From: Motacilla alba alba
Taxonomy: Eukaryota > Chordata > Aves > Passeriformes > Motacillidae
Direction of reading: 5' to 3'
Assembly (NCBI RefSeq): GCF_015832195.1
Contig: NC_052021.1
Coordinates: 30,096,786-30,160,785 of the forward strand
DNA length: 64,000 nt
The notes beneath the pieces were generated by a model that did no database searches, had not been told where the DNA came from, and saw nothing but the letters and a program-made list of their open reading frames with translations. The translations under genes were made by a program, and so were the position numbers. This document shows positions 23,901-36,307 of the stretch, piece by piece; position 1 is the stretch's first letter; every line of letters starts with the position of its first letter.

Positions 23901-26900
23901 GGTTTTACATCAGACTCTGACATGGCACAGGCCCAAAAGGCTAAATAACATGCTGGACTGATGAAAATGCAGCAATTTTTCTGCAGTCCAGGATACTCTT
24001 TGCTGAACAAAAGCCATGGCATGTGCTTGTAATGGTGTGACATTCATGCAGCACAACACTCAAACACCCCTTTGAGCCAGAGCATGATGAGCCATTGCCT
24101 AATGTCCTGTCCTCTCACAGAGCAATTAAAGCAAATGTTCTGTGAGAGCCAGCCCTGCTGGAAGGGGCTGTGATAAAGAAAGGATCAGCCTCCACTAATG
24201 CACTGACTCACTTCCCAAAAGCTGAAATCACTAAGTGACCATCAGTAATTAAGATCCTGACATTCTAAAATTCCTTTTCCTATGACTGGCCAGGATTGAA
24301 CCTTCCCTCTGAGCTGCACATGAAGCCAGTGCACCATTGATTCAGCACTTTCACAAACCTTTTAGCATGGGCACAAATAACGCAGAACTTTCTGCTGTAG
24401 CTTGTGACATGCAACCTTCACTAGCTAAGATTGATGAATTTTAACATCATTGCTCTTATCTAGTGACATAGGAACACAGGCTTAGCAAAAACATCAACCA
24501 TCACAAACAATGTAACCTGTTATTTACTACAGAAATAGTCAATAAATGCTAGGGCACAAATCACAGCCTATGTTAATGCAATTCCTGTCTGTGCTGGCAG
24601 ACCAGGGTTACATTTCTGAAAATATATTAGAAACAAATCACCAAAAAATCCAAATGAAATGTAGTAAATATGAATCCATCAAGTGTGAAGGAACAAAAAA
24701 GACTGCCCTGAAGTGTCTGTGTGTCCTGCTCATGAAAAGCAATGAGTTGGTAGAGTTACCTTCTTCCTCCTTTGCTATAAATATTACATTAATTGGTTTT
24801 GCTTGGAGATGTACAAGGGAATTTGCACTAAAAGCAGATGAAAGGAGTCAGGAGAACAGGAAGAAAATAGCTTTGGAGAGCAGTGGGTAGACTGGATGTG
24901 CTTCTGGGAAACACCAGAGCTGGTGGGAACCAGTGTGGTGCTCCTGCTTTCCCATGGTGAGGCTTCAGGGTGGAGCAGGCTGGATGCCCAGGTCCTGCAC
25001 AAGCACAAAACACATTGTAGAATATACAAGTCCTGTTTTGTTCATGGATGCAGCCCATTGGTAGGGGGAGTTTTGATTGGTTTTTTGGTTGTTTGGGGTT
25101 TTTTGGTTTTTTTTTTTGTTTGTTGTTTGTTTTTATTTTAATGATCCTTCAGTTTTGGGGGTTTCACACTGTCTTCCTGGTGGGGTAAATATGTAGGATA
25201 AAAGTGAGCTTTGTGGGTTTGTGCTGTCCTGATTGGCACAGCTCTGTTTTGTGTCTATGCCAGCAGACAGAGTTCTGCTGGACAAGCACAGATATCCTTG
25301 GGGAGGAGTGCTCCTAGGTGTGCAGGAAAAGGGACTGGGGACAAATATAAAAACTGATGATATCTTAGAAGCTCAGCAGATGAAACAGTTTAAAGCAATG
25401 GCAGTAAAATTTCTGAGTGCCGGCGAGGATTTACATGGTGTGTGCAAAGGGTTCCTCGAAGATGTGTGATTGCATCCAGAGGGTGAGGCAGACTTCAGTG
25501 GGAACAGCTGGCAGGGAGAGAATTGCAGCATGGCTGGAAAGTCACACAGCAGCATTAAAGTTCACATTCTCCATCCCAGGTTGTCCAGGGCCAGCAGGGC
25601 TGCTGGCTCTGTCCCAAGTTGTCCAGGGCCAGTGTTTGGTGGTGAGGCAGTGAGGGGTTTAGAATTAGGAGCTGTCCTGAATTGTCCTTCCTGGCCTAAA
25701 GTGGCCTCATTCTGCAGGTGTGGACCATGCTGGGGAGGGACTCTGAGCTGTCCTGATGGCTGCAGACCTCAGAGCTGCTCTGTGCTGCCTGGCCGCAGCC
25801 CAAGCAGCCTTGCTGTAGAGCTGGCACCAAGCCACAGTGCAGTCACAAGTGTCACAGAAAACACCTCTGTGTGTTCCCTGTGCCCTGTCTCTGGTACATT
25901 CTCTTCTGCAGATTTTGGGTTTTACTTAGCATAAATCCTGTAGGATTTTACTTCTAGCTGTCCTTTTGACAGTAATGGACCATTAACTAACTGGAGATAA
26001 AACTGAAAGCATAAATCCCTCTCCTTTAGGGAATTAGAGAGCAGGTTGAGGATGCAGGCTGTGAAAGGCAAGAGTTCACTGTAATCTCAGGCAAGACCTG
26101 ATTAACTGTCCCTGCCAGGTGTCCCCACCTGTGCCAGGTGAGGAACAGGAAAGCAGAAGTTGAGGTTTCTGCTGCAGGACTGTTGGCATCTGCCAAGGGA
26201 AAGCCAGAAAGCCTTTACTCCTGATATTGGAGCTGGTTTGCCAGGGTCTTCCCTGTAAGACAGTGAGGGGAGTCTGGGCTGCTCAGGAGTTATCTGCAGA
26301 GCCTGATGCTGTCCCTGATTGGAAGTTGGGTGTTTTTATCAGGGTGAGATGAGAAGAGCCAGAGCTTTGCTCATGTCAGAGGTGAGGGAGGAAAAAGCAC
26401 AAGGAGTCTCTGCCCCAGGGGAGTGCCCAGACTGCTCCCAGCCAGGCAGTGGGGTGAGATGATGAGATGATGAGGCAGCTCTGCAGGTTGGGGTGTAACA
26501 AGTTAATTCCCAGTCCTTTCCCTGGGGTCTCCAGTAATGTAGAAGGGCTCTGCTATGTGTCCGTGGGAGTGAGTTTGCTGATGATTCCCTTCACCAGACC
26601 TTGAGGTCAGCCCCTACTGATTAAAAAAGTTAATTACCTTCCTCTTGCAGGAATGACTCTATTTTCAAGGTCTCCCAGGCCATTAATCAAGCATCTTCTT
26701 TTGAAAGCAGTTTTAATTAAAAGTAACTCATCATTAGAGCCAGGCGGCCAAGTCAGAGGGGGATGTCTTCAGAGACCTCCCTGGGCTCTGTGAGATGAAG
26801 GGAGTGGTTCATGTTTATGCAGCCCCCACCCCTCAGCCTTCCCCCCACTTGTGGTGAGTTGTGAATATTCTTTTTTAAGTGTCAAGCTGAATACTTAAAC

Positions 26901-27074
26901 ACTGTTTAAAATCTATAATTTATAGGCAAATCTTCAGAAGAGTTCAGTCATCTCTTGGTGCTGAGGGTGTCTCTGCAGCAGCCCCCACTGCTGTGCTTTG
27001 GGGTCAGGTCGAGTGAAAGACCTAAAATGTCAAAGTTTGTGGTCAAAACTAGATATTTTGTCTTTGATTTAGTA
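23901..27074. other. Non-genic interval, no gene seen
   Basis: No gene was recognised. The interval includes a T/G-rich simple repeat at about 25069-25140 and a two-copy direct repeat of about 20 bp near 25576-25632 (shared TTGTCCAGGGCCAG). The 154-codon open frame at 25470-25934 has no domain and is rich in composition-driven Ser/Cys/Pro. Confidence 0.55.
25069..25140. repeat. T/G-rich simple repeat
   Basis: Irregular runs of T broken by G or GG (GTTTG-type units), resembling the reverse complement of an A-rich (CAAA)n repeat. Confidence 0.8.
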
Positions 27075-27280
27075 TATTTTCAAGTTCGTTAAATGTTTTT
27101 ATTACTACATCTCTCAAGTGCCCCTGGTTGTGTCCAGGAGGTGGCAGTGGAAGAGCATCCATCACTCCACAAGCACTGGGAGCTCACAGTTCACCAAGGG
27201 CAGAATCAGGGACTGCTGTACATCACAGCACAGCAAGCAGATGCAGTTCAGGGTGTTTAAAGAGGTACCCCCATCTGAGA
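27075..27280. repeat. Duplicated block, segment A, copy 2
   Basis: Second copy of the segment at 22375-22640, same orientation, offset about 4715 bases at the GGTGGCAGTGG landmark. Several CpG positions of copy 1 appear here as CA or TG. Confidence 0.7.
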
Positions 27281-27584
27281 CGCCCCAAGTGCCAGAATCT
27301 GTGGCTCCATAGTTAATAGCCTGGAAATGTGTAAGGAAATTTGTTCATTTGAAAACCAGGAGGAGAAAAGCTGAGTGTGTAATTGCAAAAAATTGGATTT
27401 CAAGAGAGTTTTAATCATTTTAATTACTCAAATGGGTAAAACATCTGCATATCAAATCCACTGCAACTGACTAAAAGACATACAGGATTCTCAGAGTGAA
27501 GCAAACTAAACAGAATAGTGCCAACATGCTTTAAGTTTGTATTTGTTGATGAGCCTGTAGCCCCCCTTTTAACTGGAATAACTG

Positions 27585-28055
27585 CCTCCATGGAAATGCA
27601 CAAGGAGGTACTGGAGAACTGGAAAGTTTCACACTACCTGAGCCTGATGCATCTCATCCCAAAACACTGCAGAAAAATATGGCAGGGTTAATGTCAGAAC
27701 CACTTGGAGTTCTCTCAGGGAAGTCACGGGGTGTAATTGAGCTTCAGAAGACCAGAAAAGAGCAAAAGTATTCAGTTTCTAAGAATGGAAGGAAAAGACT
27801 AATCAAGGATTTGTCTATCAGTCAGCTTACCTTCAACTGCCAGAAAAATCTTGGAAAGCACCAAATCTTTGTGAGCAATGAATGAAAACAAGGCAACAAG
27901 GCAACAAGTCAAAAGGATTTTTCAACTGCAAATCCTCTCAGAACAAACTCAGTTGTCCTTATGAATGGGCCCTGGCCTGGACAGGGGGAAAACAATAGAC
28001 ATCATCTAAAGTCACAGAATGAGCTTTGCTACCTTCTCATTCAAAAGGGAGAAAA
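27585..28055 (+). pseudogene. Decayed LINE reverse-transcriptase relic, copy 2
   Basis: The plus strand reads PEPDASHPKTLQKNMAG then LMSEPLGVLSGKSRG, again like the CR1/L3-type reverse transcriptase segment. It aligns base for base with 23425-23900 over long stretches, for example the shared 'aaggatttgtctatcagtca' and 'aatgagctttg', at an offset of about 4155 bases. Both copies have lost the same stretch after the KSW/KSR motif. The 68-codon open frame at 27679-27885 is part of this relic and not an independent gene. Confidence 0.6.
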
Positions 28056-31000
28056 GTAATTAGTATAGATTTGTCTCCTTGCTCAGGCAGATCCCAGGTT
28101 TGCAAACAGGGACACATGACATGGTCTGGAGCTGATGTGGTCCTGACGTGCCTGTTTCAGATGGCCAGGGCAAGAGGAAATAGATGAAATAGGGGCAAGA
28201 GACCCACTTGGAACAAAAAAAAAGGGGATAATAAATCCATGGGAATGAATTCTGAAACTTTTTTAGAAAGAACACAACAGCTGTGGACGGCATTTTAGGG
28301 AGAAATGGGAGAGAAATGAGAGATCTAGAATAAGTGGAATGTCAAATTCTTTATGCACCCACAATTTTTTAATCAATTGTCATTAATTCTTTCCTGCATT
28401 TATTTTCCCAACAGATTCGGAAAGACATTTTTACTCTGTTTTAATTGGCTGCTTTATTAGTATCAGATACTTATTTTAATTACTGTCTTGCATATGTGGG
28501 CTCTGCCTGGCTTCATGTAATTGCATCTCCTGATGACACAGCCTTGGGAACTTGTTGCTTAATGAGCTGAACCCTCTCTAAAGCACTCCCATCCACCCCA
28601 GCCTGCAGCAACACTGTCAGTTTTTGGCGGGGGGGGGGGGGGTCCTGTGTGTGTTTAAAGGCTCTGTCTGCTGGGCTGAGGGGCAACTGATGGTGGTGGA
28701 AGGGCACCATGTTCATCAGAGGTTGAGTTCTGCTGGGAAATGGGATGTAAGGGATGCTGGGGGTAGGGAAAACAAGTTTTGTTTCTCTGATGAGGAAAGA
28801 ATTAGTTAAAAAACAGCTGACTAACAGGTTCCAGGGAAACAAGCAATAATTTACGAGAATACTTTGGTGAATAAAGACCCAGCCACTTTATCAAATGTTT
28901 TAATGTTGAGTGCTGAAGGGTAGCTGGTATTAATTTCTTGTGAAGAGGTGGTGCTGGATAAACCTACTAGCTCAAATTCAGAGTTTGGATTTAGCTCTGT
29001 ATTAGGATGATAATTACTTGTATTTGTGCTCAGCCTCATGGTTTGTGCCACATCTCCCCGAGCTGTTGGGAGGAGATACCTCAGACCTGGAATTCTTCCT
29101 CTTCCTAGAAACTGTACGAAATGTGTGGAGGGAGAAACTGCAGCATCCTGAGGCCTTCTGATCTAGAGGGAGACCAAAACAAACTTTTCTAATTCCCAAA
29201 AGGGAACCTGGGAATATTGTATAACAGGAAACAGGTTGGAACTGCCCTTGTATTCTATTTTCTCTCTGCTAATGTAGCTTAGAATAATCTGTAGGGTTTG
29301 CCATTTTGGCAACTATTTTTAAATAGATGAATTGTGAAACTCAATGTAGCTCCACATTACCTTTTATCCACCTCATTGATTCTCAATATTTGAATGTAAA
29401 TAGCTTTAGATTTAGAAAGTTGTACTGACACTCTTCATTTAGATTTCATTCACAACTGTTAAAAATTTTAAAACCATTCTGTCAATCCAGCCTTCTCCAA
29501 ACCCACCTTCCATCCCTGTTTTTAAATACTTCATGTGAGAGCTGGAAGAGAAATTGCTTGCATAATTATCCCTATTTTCAACGCTGTGAATTAAGCTGTT
29601 CATGTGAATAGTTTCTTCATTTAGCAATATGCAAAGAATATTAAGAACTGTGAAATAATGCAAATTTTGCCAGACACTACACAAGGTTTTTGGGGGGTAA
29701 GAACTGTTTGGAGCAGTGCTTTCCACAATGCCTTAAAAGCAAAGAAACCCATATTTTTGTCACTACAGCAAAACACAGGTCTTCAAAATCTTCCCTTCAC
29801 TTTGTCTGTGTTGTTGTCAGAACTTTGACAGGTGATGATTTGCATTTCCTCTGTCCTCAGTCTGTGACAATTTTTCAAGAGGAGGTAGTATCAAAGCAAT
29901 CTAGAATTAGCTGTGACAAGTGACAATTGCATCGGTGGCACAAAAGGCTTTTGCAAATAGACATTATTTTATGCAGCAGACATTAATACATGTTTTAATG
30001 AAGGAATGATTCACAATGATAATATTATTGACTTGTTAAGATTAAACAGGTCTGCCATATGCTGTCAAGTGCTTCAGATGGTTTCAAATTTATTTTTATT
30101 TTTTTAATCTGTGCATATTAACAACAGATGTTGAATTTTAAAATGATCCAGTAATCGAGGGGAAATCATTCCAAAGCTGAGTGATAATTTTGTCATGTAA
30201 TTATTTGAAACACTTTGTATGTATTATATATTGGTTATTTAGCTCATAGCTAGCTCTTGCACATGATGTTTTTTGTCATCTTACTTCTTCCAGAGTTTCC
30301 TCCAGTTGCTGAGGAATGGGTTAGTTGAACATTTGCCTTGTAACTCCATCCCTAACCTTTCAATTCCTTTTATTAAAAAGAACAAAACGCTGTCACAAGT
30401 GCATCTGCCTTCAACTCCTGTGCCTCTGGACTGTACAGAAATGGGATGTGGGCCTCACCCTAATGTTCCTGCTTTTGCCTGGCTTGCCCCTGTTGCACTG
30501 AGGGGGTGAGGGGAGGGAAGAAAGATACCAGAAAGCAAATACACCGAGCTGACATGCCACAGGTCAGGGACCCCACTCTCAGAAGGCTTGAGTGGCTCCT
30601 ACATTGGTACAGGAACAGCCTCTGGGTGATTACAGATTCACCCTTTGGCTGGTTATTGTTAGCTTGAAGATCAGAAATTTGGTTTTTTGCTTTCTTTCTT
30701 GCCCTGCCTCCAGGAGCCCACGATGGGGTTGGTTCACAGCACAAGCTGTTGCTTCTCCTTCCCACTCCCAAGCACAGCAGGTCACAAAGTGGAGCTGTGG
30801 GTGGTGGCAGCCTGGGACAGTGCACCATGGCTCCCATGTCGTTTGCTCTCACATTTTCACCTCTCTTGTGGGTGTGCTGGAGTAAACAAACACATCTCCC
30901 TGTGGCTGGGAAGCTCTGGAAAGTGAGACAACACCTCGAGCTGATCAGCCTCCCCAGAGCAGAGCTGCCCTGGGCTGAGCAGTCACCTTCTGGTGGTGCT

Positions 31001-31285
31001 GCCCAGCCCACACCCAGCACCAGCTTCTCCCAAAGCACAACATTCAAACCACTCCTACTGCTGTGAGCCACCAGCTGCCTTTCCAGCATGTTTTTTGGAG
31101 ACCCAGAGCTGTGCTCAGCAGGACAGGCAGAGCCCATCTCCACGCTGAAAGCTGCACGCTTCTCTTTGCAGTCCTCTTGATGCTGCTTGGCTCCAGTGCC
31201 TCATGGAAATGTAGGAATTGTAGGAAATGTAGGTGTAGAGATTTTTGGCATCATCTCCTTCTGGATATTCCCTGCAGAAATTAGA
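28056..31285. other. Non-genic interval, no gene seen
   Basis: Unique-looking DNA with no supported gene. AT-rich sequence at about 29940-30250 has several TAAT cores and could be a conserved non-coding element. The 227-codon minus-strand frame at 30460-31143 is the longest outside the receptor and satellite but has no family resemblance, no low-complexity explanation and no upstream signal, so it is not called. Confidence 0.55.
28629..28642. repeat. Poly-G tract (14 G)
   Basis: An uninterrupted run of 14 G on the plus strand. Such runs can fold into G-quadruplexes and are also common sequencing or assembly trouble spots. Confidence 0.9.
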
Positions 31286-31402
31286 AAAAAACAAAAAACA
31301 AACAACAAACAACAAAACCAACAAAACAAAACAAACAAGCAAGCAAACAAAACCCAACAAAAACCAACCAAACAAAAAAACAAACAAACAAAAAAAAAAA
31401 AC
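31286..31402. repeat. A/C-rich simple repeat, (CAAA)n-like
   Basis: About 115 bases made almost only of A and C in CAAA, CAA and CCAA units, with a final run of A. It yields spurious Lys/Asn/Gln-rich or Phe/Leu-rich open frames on the two strands, which are not genes. Confidence 0.95.
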
Positions 31403-31749
31403 CACCGGGAAGTTACAATGTGATAATTAACATAAACAAGATACAAAGGATGGAGAGCCTAGTCAACTTCAAACAGGTAGTAGTCATCTCAGATTGATTT
31501 CCAATGGACTGGGGACGTGAATTGGGGAGCTCTTGAGTTTGTGCTTTATTATTTGTATAGATTACTAGCTTCATTGACTTAATTTGACAGAGCAAGCTGT
31601 AGAAAGGGAAAGTCAATCCCATCTGCTTCTTAGTGAAGAGAGTCAATTTATAGATCCTAAAGGAACATAACTACCATAACTTGAGCTTCGTGCCCTTTAC
31701 CTCTCACTTTTTGCCCTGCGGGGAGGCAGCCTGACTATCAAGTAGTTAG

Positions 31750-31995
31750 CCCTGAATCATTTAGGTTGGAAAACACCTCTAAGATCAAGTCCTTAGTCAC
31801 TTGTGGACTAAGACCTCAAGTCCAGCTGTTAACCCAGCACAGCCAAACCCACCACTAAGTGTCCCCAGGTGCCTCATCTACACATCTTTTAAATCTCTCC
31901 AAGGCTGGTGAGTCCCCCATTGCCCTGGGCAGCCTGTTCCAATGCCTGACCAGCCATCTGGAGAAGAATTTTTTCCTACTATCCAATCACTGTGT
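31750..31995 (-). mobile_element. CR1 LINE fragment, antisense
   Basis: The plus strand starts with 'gaatcatttaggttggaaa' and 'acctctaagatcaag', the reverse complement of the CR1 3' end. It continues to 'ccctgggcagcctgttcca' and 'gaagaattttttcctac', typical CR1 internal landmarks. Truncated, non-coding. Confidence 0.92.
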
Positions 31996-34900
31996 AGTCC
32001 TGTGTGGTTTCCTTAAAGAGTGAGTACTTAGATGTATTTTTCTTCCCCAGGGAGCAATGAGGAAATGCCAATATTCCTAATTTCAAGTGGCAACAACCTT
32101 GAGGCTCCTGCTTCCACTGAGTAGCTGATAATGGCTTCAAAAGCCTGGGGGAGAGTTAGGAGAGCAGGGAGCAGAGAAACAACTAATACAAAATTTTATT
32201 GAAATCAACCTGGGGAAGCCTGTCCCAACTGGTTATGTCACTACACAGTAAGAATAGACTTCAAACCTGCTCTTGAGACAGAGATTGTGCAAATGATTTC
32301 CAAAGGAAAAGTCCTGTTAATATAGGGTGGATACCTCAGATGCATCTGCAGCTCCTCTCTGGACTTTCAGTGAAGCATCTTGTTGCTGTGGAGGGAAATC
32401 AGGAGCAAAGGATCAGAGTTAGTAATGGTTGTGACCCAAAATGTGGTCACTGAGCATGGGGAGAGGTATTTACTTGAGGTAAACACTGAAGCCTGAGCTC
32501 CAAGAGTCAGGCCAGGCCAGCTGAAAATCCTCACAGCAAATTGGTTCACTTCAGAACCCGTGTTTCTTGTATAAAGAAGAGAGAAGAGGATATTCTTCAT
32601 TTTAGGAAGCCCTTTTCCCTTTAGAAAGCTCTCCCTCTCTGTATGCCTTCCATGAGGCAGAAATGTTTGCTTTGACCCTTGAGCAACCTTTTCTCCAGGG
32701 TAAGGAGGAGGCATGTGATTGATTGGGTTTTTTCCCTGAGAAAAGAAAAAGCTAGTGAGCAGTGGGAGGGAAGGGCTGAAGGTAAAAGTTTGTAATACAT
32801 TTCTTCATGCAGAAATGGCCAAGATGGCAGTGGCTTTACCACCAGCATGTTGTTTTTGTCCCAAGCCTCTTCTCATCTGGTGGGGAGATTGATTGATGCA
32901 TTGCATAGTTCTCTCTTTGACTTTTTTTTTATCCCCAGATGCAGGTGTACCATTTTCAGCTTATGTCCCCTTAAACAACTAATTACAACTCACCATTGAC
33001 ATCTCAACAAGGAAAAATTGCTCAATTAAAACTGTACAGAGCACCTGCTGTCCAGCAGGTATGAAAGCCACCAGCTTTCCCCAGTCCATCTATCAGCTGT
33101 GAAAGGCTCACCCTGCTCCTGTGAGGGATGCCCTTATGGCAGGAGCTGCTTTTGCCCCCCAGATAAACTGACATTCCCCAAATGTGATAAAAATATGAGT
33201 TTTCTTTAGCCAAGAACAAGGAAAATGTATTTAAAGCAATGCATTGCACAGACAAATTAGTATTTGGTGACTGTTCTGAGTAGATATCCCTGAGGTGGGG
33301 AAAGACCAACTCTACCTGACCCTAACTGAGGTTTCATTGTTTTCCTTTGGCTGGCTGATCTCAATTTTAGTGAATTTGGGTCACTTTCTAATCTAATTCC
33401 TGATCAAACACTGGCTTACTTTTCTATGTGTTTCATGAGTCCATTGCCTTTTAATGCCAGCCCCACTCTTTACTGCAGGGAGTAGTTTATGTTTGATCAA
33501 GCACTAGTGTAGTTTATAGGTTTATCACGTTTTGAGCCGAGCTACTCTACAAAATGAAAGCATGCCATGATTTCTTAAATTGAAATAAAAAAATATACAC
33601 CAAAAATGCCTCAGTGATGAGCCCTGGTCCTTCCAAGAGCTGCAGCAGTTCCCTGGAGAGGAGTGGAGATTAGCAAACACGTTTCACATGACAGCTTTCA
33701 ATATATTTATTTGAATAACTGGATTACAGAAGTGCATCAACATGCCTCTAAATCTTATTATTGTTTATTACTCTGGATATCAAAACAATAATTAAATTGG
33801 GCAGAGATTCTTGGGGCTCAGTTAACAGAACTGAGGCTCAGTGAATGTGGCTGTGCTTTGTTCTCTGCCCTATGCCACCCCCAGACCTCAAGCTCAGGAC
33901 TGGACCTCCTTTGTGCAGGGAAAGCCCAGAAAATGGCATTACAGGACACTGAGGTGGACCAAGGGTGAGGTAGAGGAGAGAGAAGGAGCTTCAGGAGCCC
34001 ACAGCTGGGGAATGCAGATCTTTTCAAGGTGCATCTGAAAAACTGCTTGTAAGGAGGGCCTGAAACAAGGGCAGGCTTTCTGCTGCAAATTCCCATCCTG
34101 ATGGAATCAGGGCATGTACAGGTTAAACCAGCACTTAGATGAGAGTGCCAGCTGTGCTGGGCATCTCCAGGAGCTGCCAGACCTTGGCACTGTTCTAAGA
34201 GCAGCTCCAGAGGCAGCCTGAAGTGAGATTGCATTTGTCACAGTGGGAACAGTCTGTGCACTGAGCTGCCCTTCATTTCTGTCTCAAGGAAAGCAAATAG
34301 AGAGAGAAATCCTTGTTTGCTTCATGCAGCTCTTGGCAGTCACCATCTCCAGTCATTATTGTTCGAGAGAACATGAATAAGTCAAACTGCAGTGATGTCA
34401 AATGAGGGAAAAAATATAATGTGTAAGGAGGAAAAGATCCCAGGACTGCTGTGGTTTAGAAGTCTGGGAAGACTCCACTGGGCTTTGGATCCCTCTGGGT
34501 GACACCACTGTCTGTATTTAGTGCAGGAGGTTGTAGACATTGTGAGCCACCTCAATGTTAATTGATCTTTACAAACTGAAAAATTAGCAGTTTGAATTTA
34601 CTTCATTTCACAGAAGAAAAATATCTAAAAATCAGGATTTTTTGTTATTTGAAGCTGCCTTTTGTGCTGTTGTTTCAGTGCTCTCTTGGTGTCCTGCTCT
34701 CTGTACTCTTTTAAAGAGTCCTGAAAATGAGATCAAAAAGCTTTTAAAATTAGGTTGGTTTGTTTGGAAGTGGGCTTTTTGCCTTTTCAAAGTGAATAGT
34801 TATTCCAATAACTTACTATATTGAGCTTCAAGGAAAAACCATTTCCTGAAATTCAGCAAAAGCAAAACATTCTTCAGAAGGTCACTCAAATCTTTAAATA

Positions 34901-36240
34901 GAAGTAAGAAAGGCAGGCACACATAATCACAGAGTGAATGCAAGTAATACCCAATTTACATGGACCTTCTTCATTCAGTGCCTCTGTAATCAGCTTTTAA
35001 TGTCCTCATTACCAGCAGTAGAACAACTTGAAATTGTAGCAACTTTGTGAAATGGGACTTCAAATATTTTCCCAGCACTTTTCCCAGAGTGTTCATATGA
35101 ATCTGGGGGATTTTTTAATCAGAATAATTTTACTGAAACACGATGAGCAAAATGATTTTCACAGATTCACTGTAGGATTACATTTACAATCTAAAACAGC
35201 CATTCTCTCTCTTCCCCCTCCCCTCCTGTCCATTTGCACTGCCCCCAGCAGAGAAGTCTCTGGCCATGTGCAGGTATGGTCAGAGAGATGCCCTTGCTGA
35301 CCATGGCCAGAGCTGCCCCTGGATTGTGCTGATTTTTTAGCTGATGGCAGTTCAGTGCCAGGAAGTTTCTCATGCTATCCCAGATTGCAGCTGAGCAGGC
35401 TGGAAGAAGCCTCTCAGAACTCTGTCCTCTGCACTTAACTGTTATATCAGATATTTTCAGGGAGGAAGAAACTAGAAACCATTAGGCTGATTATAGCTTC
35501 TAACTCCCTTTGAAAGGTGAATGTCAAAGGAAATTGTTTCTTCACAAAAGACTCCTCCAAAGGAGAGTGCCTGCCCCTCCCCTGTGTTTGGCAGCTCTTT
35601 CTTCGACTGGCCATGCAATGCTCATGCTTGGCACAATATCCATGGCCCCTTCAGCCTTCTGTCTCTTGGGCCACCTCCAGAAGGGCAATGCCAAAGCCTC
35701 TGGCTCTCTCTGGAGATCAAAGCTGATGGCAGCATTGCCACATGTCCAAATCAGCTCCTCAAGGAATGATGGAATTCATCTCGGCGCCCACAAGGCTGTG
35801 AGGACAATGCAGCTGACTTGCAGTAGGGTCAGCGAACTGGGACTGTGTGAGGAAATGGCCCTAACCCAAAAAGGACTGCAGGAGTGCTGTGAGTCCTCTG
35901 CCTAGAGCCTGTGCTAAGGAATGGACTCTGGGTAGACACACAGATTTAATTTTTACCCAATCCAAAACACTCCCTCTTTGAGATATTTCGGTTTCCTATT
36001 CATCCTTACTTCTCTTTGTCCCCAAAACCCATGTCTGTACTGACAGTAATATCCAACACAGACAGAAAGGATCCTTGCATCTTACTGTGCTTACATCTCC
36101 TTGGCTTCTAACTCCAATTAAAGCAATAAAGATATTTTTGAGGCATGACATCTGCCTGCCATTCTCCATTAGAAGTGGAGGTGCACATGGGACTTGCGTT
36201 GTTATAATTGAGCCCTAAGGGCAAATGTCAGGAATGAGGA
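31996..36240. other. Non-genic interval 3' of the receptor gene
   Basis: No coding exon, RNA gene or mobile element was recognised. For the minus-strand receptor gene this is the downstream side, so part of it near 35.9-36.3 kb is probably 3' untranslated sequence. No canonical AATAAA on the minus strand was seen just after the stop; the variant ATTAAA occurs at 35945-35950 (plus-strand TTTAAT). Confidence 0.5.
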
Positions 36241-36307
36241 CTAATTAAAAGCGGAAAGGACTTACAATGTTCATGTACAAAGGAGGTGCACTCCCACCAG
36301 CTCTCAT

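Noticed and set aside
30460..31143. A 227-codon minus-strand open frame
   Set aside because: Longest frame outside the receptor and satellite, but no domain, signal or family resemblance; length alone is weak evidence in 64 kb of six-frame sequence.
31115..31446. Phe/Leu/Val-rich and Asn/Lys/Gln-rich open frames resembling membrane or low-complexity proteins
   Set aside because: They are translations of the A/C simple repeat at 31286-31402.
36255..36270. GTAAGT-like splice donor on the minus strand just after the receptor stop codon
   Set aside because: The coding sequence already ends with the family-typical C-terminus, and no downstream exon was recognised.
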